Assembly: GCA_937960725.1 (NCBI GenBank)
Contig: CALGOY010000269.1
Location: 1 to 7,249 of the forward strand
Source of the DNA: an uncultured Bacillota bacterium
Lineage (GTDB): Bacteria; Bacillota; Clostridia; Caldicoprobacterales; UBA3941
Direction of reading: 5' to 3'
Length of the DNA stretch: 7,249 nucleotides
Shown: positions 1-5,607 of the stretch, piece after piece
Layout of the letters: every line of letters starts with the position of its first letter
Numbering within the stretch: position 1 is the stretch's first letter
Position numbers and translations under genes: made by a program
Notes under the pieces: generated by a model
Seen by the model: the letters and a program-made list of their open reading frames with translations, nothing else
What the model was told of the DNA's origin: nothing
Databases searched by the model: none

Positions 1-34
1 CACCTGTTAAAGGTCTAGAACATGAAGCCGTTGG

Positions 35-742
35 GTTACCCGAGATGTGTCCGGGGAAGGAGTTCAACAGGCTCTATTAAAGATATTGGAAGGTACCGTT
101 GCCAGCGTGCCACCACAAGGAGGCCGCAAGCACCCCCACCAGGAGTTTATACAGATTGACACTACTAATATTTTATTCATCTGCGGTGGAGCTTTTGACG
201 GAATAGATAAAATTATTCAAAATAGGATTGGTAAAAAGTCTATAGGATTTGGGGCAGAGATTAGAAGTAATACAAATATGGATATAGGGGAAATTCTTAA
301 GAATATACTTCCAGAAGATTTACTAAGGTACGGCTTAATTCCAGAGTTTGTAGGGCGGCTTCCCGTTATAGTTACGCTAGATGCTCTAGATGAGGAAGCG
401 CTTATAAAGATTCTTACGGAGCCTAAGAACGCTTTGGTTAAGCAGTATCAAAAGCTATTTGAAATGGATGGAGTAGCTTTAGAATTTGAGGAAGAGGCTT
501 TAAGGCTGGTCGCTAAAAAAGCCATAGAGAGAAAGACGGGAGCCAGAGGTCTTAGGGCTATTTTAGAAAGTGCAATGCTAAATGTTATGTATGAGATTCC
601 GTCTAGAAATGATATAGAGAAGTGTATAATAACTAAAGAAACGATTGAGAAAGGCAGCGAGCCTATCGTTATATTATCCGATGATCTAAGAAGCAGGAAT
701 GCTTTGAAAAAACCAAAAGGCAAAAGGGAATCTGTATCTTGA
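35..742 (+). CDS. clpX: ATP-dependent Clp protease ATP-binding subunit ClpX, 3' part
   Basis: This is the C-terminal part of ClpX, the AAA+ hexamer that unfolds proteins and feeds them to the ClpP peptidase in the cytoplasm. Recognisable sequence begins with VTRDVSGEG at 35. The GTG at 47 is an internal Val codon, not a start. Visible elements are the RKH pore loop (bases 125-133), the sensor-1 region FICGGAFDG, the IGF loop that docks on ClpP (IGF at 242-250, within SIGFGAEI), the arginine finger in PEFVGRLPV, and the sensor-2 motif GARGLR near the C-terminus. The zinc-binding domain, Walker A, GYVG pore loop and Walker B lie off the window. Upstream of 35 the frame has TAA at 8-10 and TGA at 23-25 and no longer looks like ClpX, so the first bases are either poor-quality contig-end sequence or a real lesion. 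A terminator follows 4 bases after the stop. Family assignment is very secure; integrity of the gene is not known. Confidence 0.95.
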   Translation, partial: VTRDVSGEGVQQALLKILEGTVASVPPQGGRKHPHQEFIQIDTTNILFICGGAFDGIDKIIQNRIGKKSIGFGAEIRSNTNMDIGEILKNILPEDLLRYGLIPEFVGRLPVIVTLDALDEEALIKILTEPKNALVKQYQKLFEMDGVALEFEEEALRLVAKKAIERKTGARGLRAILESAMLNVMYEIPSRNDIEKCIITKETIEKGSEPIVILSDDLRSRNALKKPKGKRESVS

Positions 743-746
743 CTTT

Positions 747-773
747 AAAAGAAGCCGGAAAGGCTTCTTTTTT
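747..773 (+). terminator. Rho-independent terminator of clpX
   Basis: A 10-bp perfect stem pairs AAAAGAAGCC (747-756) with GGCTTCTTTT (762-771) around the loop GGAAA, and the 3' arm runs into a T tract (768-773). It starts 4 bases after the clpX stop, so clpX transcripts should mostly end here and lonB should need its own promoter. The A-rich 5' arm mirrors the T tract. It could in principle also work on the opposite strand, but no gene ends there. Confidence 0.9.
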
Positions 774-801
774 ACTGCATATAAATTCCATAAATCTGGC
801 T

Positions 802-830
802 GGATAAAAAGCCTCCATGTACGCATACTA
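802..830 (+). promoter_or_regulatory. Possible forespore-type (sigma-G/F-like) promoter of lonB
   Basis: CATACTA (824-830) fits the sigma-G -10 pattern CATNHTA. It lies 17 bp after GGATA (802-806), which matches four of five positions of the -35 pattern GHATR. Bacillus lonB is known to be transcribed in the forespore, which is why this pattern was sought. A start near 837 would give a leader of about 38 bases that still holds the ribosome binding site. No convincing sigma-A promoter is seen in this gap: TACTAT at 826-831 lacks a -35. The match is short and could be chance. Confidence 0.35.
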
Positions 831-876
831 TGGATGAATAGTTACCATTATGCGGATAAAAAGGAGGCGTAATTTT
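807..876 (+). promoter_or_regulatory. Nested inverted repeats that would mask the lonB ribosome binding site
   Basis: Three perfect complementary arm pairs are nested in order. GCCTCC (811-816) pairs with GGAGGC (863-868), CGCAT (822-826) with ATGCG (850-854), and ACTAT (827-831) with ATAGT (838-842) around the loop GGATGA. Outside them AAAA (807-810) can pair with TTTT (873-876), reaching the TTG start. The 3' arm of the outer stem contains the GGAGG core of the lonB ribosome binding site, so in a transcript starting upstream of 811 the site would be closed. A transcript from the possible promoter at 802-830 would lack the 5' arms and leave it open. The pairing is seen directly; the control role is inference. 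The 843-849 bulge and the internal loops make the fold imperfect. Confidence 0.5.
861..867 (+). promoter_or_regulatory. lonB ribosome binding site that sets the TTG start
   Basis: AAGGAGG is a full-strength Shine-Dalgarno sequence ending 7 bases before the TTG at 875. An in-frame TAA at 857-859 excludes any longer reading frame, and no ATG or GTG lies between it and 875, so TTG is the start. Confidence 0.9.
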
Positions 877-2551
877 GCTTGGGAATATACTAGCTGCCAT
901 ACAGCTCTTTTTTGCGATTGTCATAGGGCTGTATTTTTTCAATCTATTGAAAGGCCAGCAAAGCAATAAGATAGCAATAGACAAAGAATCAAAAAAGGAG
1001 CTGGAAAAACTTCAAAAGCTTCGGGAAATATCCTTGAGCGAACCGCTTTCTGAGAAAACGAGGCCAGCTTCTTTCAATGACATCATTGGTCAAGAGGAAG
1101 GGATTAAGGCTCTCAAGGCTGCTTTATGTGGTCCTAATCCTCAACATGTTATAATATATGGACCACCAGGGGTGGGTAAAACCTGTGCAGCCCGGCTTGT
1201 TTTGGAGGAGGCTAAGAAGAATCCCCTATCACCTTTTAAAGAAAATGCGAAATTTATTGAAATGGATGCTACATCTATAAGGTTCGACGAAAGGAGCATA
1301 GCTGATCCCCTGATTGGTTCCGTTCACGATCCTATCTATCAAGGGGCTGGTCCCTTAGGGGTAGCTGGAATTCCCCAACCCAAACCTGGGGCGGTTACAA
1401 AGGCCCATGGAGGGATTCTATTCTTAGACGAAATAGGAGAAATACATCCCATACAAATGAATAAGCTTTTAAAGGTTTTAGAAGACCGCAAGGTCTTTCT
1501 TGAGAGCGCCTATTATAGCTCGGAGGATCCGAATATACCTAAGCATATACATGAAATTTTTCAGAAGGGTCTGCCAGCAGATTTTAGGCTGGTTGGGGCT
1601 ACTACGAGAAGCCCGGAGGAGATTCCGCCGGCTATACGTTCCAGATGCCTAGAAATATTTTTTAGAGCTTTAACCCAGGAGGAAATCAGTATAATCGCTA
1701 AAAATGCGGCAGAAAAGGCTGGCTTTAGCATAGATAAGGATGTCGATAAATTAGTAGGAAAATATGCCAACAGCGGCAGGGAAGCTGTTAACATAATTCA
1801 ATTAGCAGGGGGATTGGCGCTTACTGAAGGGCGGGGCAACATAACTATAGCTGACATAGAATGGGTTATCAATAGCGGCCACTACTCCCCCAGGCCTGAA
1901 AGGCGGATAGGAAATAGTCCGGAAGTAGGGTATGTGAACGGCCTTGCAGTATATGGAGCCAATCAGGGTACGCTGCTAGGAATAGAAGCCATTGCAATGC
2001 CTGCAGCAGAAGGTAAAGGCACTATTTTCGTTACTGGAATAATCGATGAGGAGGAGATGGGAGGAGAAGGCAAGAAGATAAGGAGAAAAAGCACAGCAAA
2101 AGGATCTGTGGAAAACGTTCTGACGGTTATCAGAAAATGTTTTGAATTGGATACTAGAAACTATGACATCCATCTCAATTTCCCAGGGGGAATTCCAATA
2201 GATGGGCCATCGGCAGGTATCAGCATGGTAACAGCTATATATTCGGCTATAACGGCTAAGCCAGTAGATAATAAGGTAGCTATGACTGGTGAAGTTTCTA
2301 TTCGCGGTAAAGTCATGCCAATAGGCGGGATCACTGCGAAGCTGGAAGCAGCCATTCAGGCCGGTGTTACTAAAGTTATAATCCCAAAGGATAACTGGCA
2401 AGAACAATTTTCTAAATACAGCATTGAAATTGTTCCAGTTGAAAGAGTAGAAGAGGTAATCAAACATGCGATAATAGATGGATCAGAAGGGGAAAATAAG
2501 CTGGAAGCTTCATTTAAAGATGTACAACTTCTAAGCGCTTCAGGAAGATAG
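875..2551 (+). CDS. lonB: Membrane-anchored ATP-dependent protease LonB
   Basis: LonB is a AAA+ serine protease of the Lon family; in Bacillus it is made in the forespore. The 558 residues are close to the Bacillus length. An N-terminal hydrophobic helix (about residues 5-25, ILAAIQLFFAIVIGLYFFNL) replaces the large Lon N-domain and should anchor the protein in the membrane with the rest in the cytoplasm. The ATPase domain follows: Walker A GPPGVGKT 96-103, Walker B LFLDE 182-186, sensor-1 region GATTR 241-245, arginine residues in AIRSR (253-257), and sensor 2 at GREAVN (R302). The C-terminal protease domain has catalytic Ser446 in DGPSAG and Lys489 in GGITAKLEAA, with the 43-residue spacing typical of Lon. 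All catalytic parts are present. The TTG start is fixed by an AAGGAGG site 7 bases upstream. The gene lies between two terminators, so it is probably monocistronic, and its leader suggests separate control. Confidence 0.96.
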   Translation: MLGNILAAIQLFFAIVIGLYFFNLLKGQQSNKIAIDKESKKELEKLQKLREISLSEPLSEKTRPASFNDIIGQEEGIKALKAALCGPNPQHVIIYGPPGVGKTCAARLVLEEAKKNPLSPFKENAKFIEMDATSIRFDERSIADPLIGSVHDPIYQGAGPLGVAGIPQPKPGAVTKAHGGILFLDEIGEIHPIQMNKLLKVLEDRKVFLESAYYSSEDPNIPKHIHEIFQKGLPADFRLVGATTRSPEEIPPAIRSRCLEIFFRALTQEEISIIAKNAAEKAGFSIDKDVDKLVGKYANSGREAVNIIQLAGGLALTEGRGNITIADIEWVINSGHYSPRPERRIGNSPEVGYVNGLAVYGANQGTLLGIEAIAMPAAEGKGTIFVTGIIDEEEMGGEGKKIRRKSTAKGSVENVLTVIRKCFELDTRNYDIHLNFPGGIPIDGPSAGISMVTAIYSAITAKPVDNKVAMTGEVSIRGKVMPIGGITAKLEAAIQAGVTKVIIPKDNWQEQFSKYSIEIVPVERVEEVIKHAIIDGSEGENKLEASFKDVQLLSASGR

Positions 2552-2576
2552 CCGGAACTTGATTTTCCGGTTTTTT
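2552..2576 (+). terminator. Rho-independent terminator of lonB
   Basis: CCGGAA (2552-2557) pairs with TTCCGG (2565-2570) around a 7-base loop and is followed by six T (2571-2576). The stem begins on the base after the lonB stop codon. It separates lonB from the lonA promoter, whose -35 starts 8 bases later. Confidence 0.88.
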
Positions 2577-2583
2577 CTTTACC

Positions 2584-2612
2584 TTGCATACTATTGAACA
2601 AGCAGATATAAT
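2584..2612 (+). promoter_or_regulatory. Sigma-A-type promoter of lonA
   Basis: A perfect -10 TATAAT (2607-2612) lies 17 bp after TTGCAT (2584-2589), which keeps the key TTG of the -35 box but little else. Transcription would start near 2619 and give a leader of about 35 bases with the ribosome binding site. Placement between the lonB terminator and lonA supports it. It would drive the lonA-engB operon. Confidence 0.65.
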
Positions 2613-2622
2613 ATATGAATGG

Positions 2623-2639
2623 TTTGACTATTCGACAAA
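2623..2639 (+). promoter_or_regulatory. Possible operator: imperfect dyad between lonA promoter and start
   Basis: TTTGACTATTCGACAAA is a 17-base imperfect dyad (TTTGnC at one end, GnCAAA at the other) just after the predicted transcription start. TTTGACT matches six of seven bases of the CtsR heptad in its TTTGACC orientation. The second arm is inverted rather than the direct repeat CtsR normally binds, so CtsR control is only a suggestion. Confidence 0.25.
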
Positions 2640-2643
2640 GGAG
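2638..2643 (+). promoter_or_regulatory. lonA ribosome binding site that supports the GTG start
   Basis: AAGGAG ends 10 bases before the GTG at 2654, within the longer 16S-complementary run AAGGAGATGAT. The ATG triplets at 2644, 2649 and 2658 are out of frame with lonA. The next in-frame ATG (residue 25) would cut into the conserved Lon N-terminus, so GTG is the start. Confidence 0.8.
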
Positions 2644-2653
2644 ATGATATGCG

Positions 2654-5020
2654 GTGGATGAGCAAAAAAACAGAAAGAAACAGCTGCCTTTGTTGGCTTT
2701 AAGGGGCTTAACTGTTTTTCCATATATGGTGCTTCACTTCGATGTAGGCAGAGAGAAGTCCATAGCTGCGTTGGAGAAAGCGATGGTAGACGACCAAGAG
2801 ATTTTTTTAGTTGCCCAAAAGGATATGAAGATAGATGATCCGAAGACCGATGAGATCTACAGTGTTGGAACTGTTTCTAAGATAAAACAACTTTTGAAGC
2901 TTCCAGGGGATAGTATAAGGGTATTAGTTGAGGGACTTCAGCGTGGGAAGATTGTCGAATATACCAAGACTGAGCCTTATTATGAAGTGGTGATTGAAGA
3001 AGTAGTTGAGGAGAAAGATGAAACGAATGAACTAGAGCATGAAGCAATGATAAGGATGATGTTAAAGGCTTTTGAAAATTATGTAAGGCTCAGCAATAAA
3101 GTCTCGCCAGATACATTGGTATCTGTCAATTCTGTAGAGGATGCAGGACAGCTGGCAGATATAATAGCCGCTAATGTGCTAGTTAAAGTAGAAGATAAGC
3201 AAGAGATACTCGAGGCTTTTAATCCCATAGAAAGGCTAGAGAAATTATACAATATAATAAATAGAGAGATCCAAATACTGGAGATAGAGAAGAAGATAAG
3301 CAGTAGGGTAAGAAAACAAATTGACAAGGTGCAGAGGGAATATTATTTAAGAGAGCAGCTCAAAGCGATTAAGCAAGAGTTAGGGGAAAATGAAGGAATT
3401 GCCGAAGAAATAGAAGAGTATGAGCAGAAGATAGAAGAAGCAGATCTGCCTGAAGAGGCGTATGAAAAAGCTATGAAGGAGCTGGATAGGCTATCCAACA
3501 TGCCTCCAAGTTCCCCTGAAGGCGCTATCATTAGGACTTATTTAGACTGGATATTAGAGTTGCCATGGAACGTTGAAACAGATGATAGTATAGATTTGAA
3601 AAAAGCTGCTAAGATATTGGACGAAGATCACTACGGGCTCGAAAATGTAAAGGAAAGGATCATAGAATATCTAGCAGTACATAAATTAACCCAGCATATG
3701 AAAGGCCCTATATTATGTTTCGTGGGCCCGCCAGGGGTAGGGAAAACATCCATAGCTAAATCTATTGCCCGGGCTTTAAATCGAAAATTTGTTCGAATGT
3801 CCTTAGGAGGAGTAAGGGATGAGGCTGAAATAAGAGGGCACCGCAGAACTTATGTTGGGGCTATGCCTGGCAGAATTATTTCTTCTATAAGACAAGCTGG
3901 TTCAAAAAATCCGGTCTTTTTACTAGATGAAATAGATAAAATGAGCCATGATTTTAGAGGGGATCCTGCATCTGCGCTTTTGGAAGTATTAGATCCGGAG
4001 CAAAATTCTGCTTTTAGAGATCACTATTTAGAAGTGCCCTTTGATTTGTCCAAGGTCATGTTTTTGACTACTGCCAATACCCTAGATACCATTCCTCAGC
4101 CTTTACTGGATAGGATGGAGGTAATTCGCATTGCTGGCTATACAGAGGAAGAGAAAACTCAGATTGCCCTCCGATATCTCATTCCTAAACAATTAGAAGA
4201 GCACGGTTTGAAAAGAGGGAATGTAATTATTCCTGAAAAAGTCGTTCACGATATAATCAATTACTATACCCGTGAAGCAGGAGTTCGGAATTTAGAAAGG
4301 CAGATCGCAGCAATTTGCCGCAAAGGCGCTCGGAAGATATTGGAAACCGGCAAAAGCAGGCTAAGACTTACTTCCAAAAATCTTAAAGACTATCTCGGCG
4401 TACCTAAATTCAGATATGATAAAGCTGAGCAGCAGGACGAAGTAGGACTAGCTACAGGATTGGCCTGGACCGCAGTGGGTGGGGTAACGCTATCTATCGA
4501 AGTGACTCCTATGCCAGGGAAAGGAAAGCTGGTGCTTACGGGGCAATTGGGCGATGTGATGAAAGAATCAGCCAGGGCAGGGCTTAGCTATATAAGATCA
4601 AAGTCAAAAGAGCTAGGAATAGACCCTAATTTCTATGAGAACACGGATATCCATATACACATACCGGAAGGAGCAATTCCTAAGGATGGACCATCTGCTG
4701 GAATTACCATGGTAACGGCTATCGTGTCAGCTCTTACAGGGATACCGGTTAGAAAAGAGGTAGCGATGACAGGGGAAGTGACCTTGAGGGGCAGAGTGCT
4801 GCCAATAGGGGGATTAAAAGAGAAAGTGCTGGCAGCCCATAGGGCAGGGATTACTAAAGTAATTATTCCTTCAGAAAATGAAAAGGATTTAGATGAAATT
4901 CCAGACAATGTAAAGAAGAAGGTGAAGATAATAACTGTATCTCACATGGATAAAGTACTTGAACATGCTTTAGTCCGACTGCCTGAACCTTTGCATGCAG
5001 ATGATAAAAAGGGGGCTTAG
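2654..5020 (+). CDS. lonA: ATP-dependent protease Lon (LonA)
   Basis: LonA is the cytoplasmic hexameric AAA+ serine protease that degrades misfolded and selected regulatory proteins. It has 788 residues, the usual bacterial length (Bacillus LonA is 774). The order is: N-terminal substrate-binding domain (about 10-205, starting [20 protein letters not shown]), a charged helical linker (about 205-305), then the ATPase with Walker A GPPGVGKT 358-365, Walker B FLLDEID 422-428, sensor-1 Asn475, arginine finger Arg487 in LLDRMEV and sensor-2 Arg545 in GVRNLER. The protease domain has catalytic Ser681 in KDGPSAG and Lys724 in [10 protein letters not shown], 43 residues apart. Nothing essential is missing. 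The GTG start follows an AAGGAG site by 10 bases. The gene has its own promoter, and engB starts 5 bases after its stop, so the two are co-transcribed. The C-terminal tail (HADDKKGA) is short and charged. Confidence 0.98.
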   Translation: MDEQKNRKKQLPLLALRGLTVFPYMVLHFDVGREKSIAALEKAMVDDQEIFLVAQKDMKIDDPKTDEIYSVGTVSKIKQLLKLPGDSIRVLVEGLQRGKIVEYTKTEPYYEVVIEEVVEEKDETNELEHEAMIRMMLKAFENYVRLSNKVSPDTLVSVNSVEDAGQLADIIAANVLVKVEDKQEILEAFNPIERLEKLYNIINREIQILEIEKKISSRVRKQIDKVQREYYLREQLKAIKQELGENEGIAEEIEEYEQKIEEADLPEEAYEKAMKELDRLSNMPPSSPEGAIIRTYLDWILELPWNVETDDSIDLKKAAKILDEDHYGLENVKERIIEYLAVHKLTQHMKGPILCFVGPPGVGKTSIAKSIARALNRKFVRMSLGGVRDEAEIRGHRRTYVGAMPGRIISSIRQAGSKNPVFLLDEIDKMSHDFRGDPASALLEVLDPEQNSAFRDHYLEVPFDLSKVMFLTTANTLDTIPQPLLDRMEVIRIAGYTEEEKTQIALRYLIPKQLEEHGLKRGNVIIPEKVVHDIINYYTREAGVRNLERQIAAICRKGARKILETGKSRLRLTSKNLKDYLGVPKFRYDKAEQQDEVGLATGLAWTAVGGVTLSIEVTPMPGKGKLVLTGQLGDVMKESARAGLSYIRSKSKELGIDPNFYENTDIHIHIPEGAIPKDGPSAGITMVTAIVSALTGIPVRKEVAMTGEVTLRGRVLPIGGLKEKVLAAHRAGITKVIIPSENEKDLDEIPDNVKKKVKIITVSHMDKVLEHALVRLPEPLHADDKKGA

Positions 5021-5025
5021 CAAAA

Positions 5026-5607
5026 ATGAAGATAAAGAAAGCTGAATTTATAGCTAGCGCTGTAAAAAAAGAACAGTATCCAAAAGATAGGCTTCCCTGT
5101 ATCGCGATGGTTGGCAAGTCCAATGTAGGTAAATCTTCAATAATAAATGCCCTAGCTAATAATTCTAAGCTGGCTAGAACTAGTAGTCAGCCGGGAAAGA
5201 CCCGGCTGCTGAACTTCTATAAAATGAACGACTCCTTTTATATAGTGGATCTCCCAGGCTATGGATTTGCTAAGGTTTCCCGAAAAGAGCAGCTAAAATG
5301 GAGTGAGATGATAGACTCTTTTTTAACTTCGGACATAAATTTAGTATCTATAATCCATGTAGTGGACATAAGGCATAAACCTACGGCCGACGATATTCAA
5401 ATGGCAGAATGGATCGATTATTATCAGATTCCCGTGATAGTCTTAGCCAATAAAGCCGACAAGCTTGGTAAGTCCAAATGGAAACCGCAAGTAGAACAGA
5501 TAAGAAAATCCTTAAATCTATCTTCCGATATTCCTATATTGCCCTTTTCTGCCCAGAATAGGACAGGAGTAAATTCCCTCACCAGCTACATAGAAAAATT
5601 TATCTAA
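5026..5607 (+). CDS. engB: Ribosome biogenesis GTPase EngB / YsxC (YihA family)
   Basis: EngB is a small GTPase of the TrmE-Era-EngA-EngB-Septin group that acts late in 50S ribosomal subunit assembly, and it is essential in Bacillus. The 193 residues match the family length (about 195). All five G motifs are visible: G1 GKSNVGKS 30-37, G2 Thr59 in QPGKTR, G3 DLPG 75-78, G4 NKAD 142-145 and G5 SAQ 175-177. The family-typical PGYGFAKV stretch is also intact. The ATG start is 5 bases after the lonA stop, with a weak GGGGG-containing ribosome binding site inside the lonA 3' end, so translation is probably coupled to lonA. Bacillus has the same lonA-ysxC arrangement. The stop codon overlaps the stop of the opposing - strand gene by 4 bases, and no terminator is seen before that gene's coding sequence. 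Confidence 0.97.
   Translation: MKIKKAEFIASAVKKEQYPKDRLPCIAMVGKSNVGKSSIINALANNSKLARTSSQPGKTRLLNFYKMNDSFYIVDLPGYGFAKVSRKEQLKWSEMIDSFLTSDINLVSIIHVVDIRHKPTADDIQMAEWIDYYQIPVIVLANKADKLGKSKWKPQVEQIRKSLNLSSDIPILPFSAQNRTGVNSLTSYIEKFI

Noticed and set aside
47..49. GTG at 47 as the start of a short gene
   Set aside because: It is the Val codon of the conserved ClpX segment TRDVSGEG, conserved sequence continues upstream of it, and no ribosome binding site precedes it.
1976..2467. Open frame of 163 residues on the - strand
   Set aside because: It is antisense to the conserved LonB protease domain, its composition (many Phe, Tyr, Asn, Ser, Trp) is typical of a shadow frame, and no start signals support it.
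2594..2612. TTGAAC (2594-2599) as the -35 of the lonA promoter
   Set aside because: The spacer to TATAAT would be only 7 bp; TTGCAT at 2584-2589 gives 17 bp.
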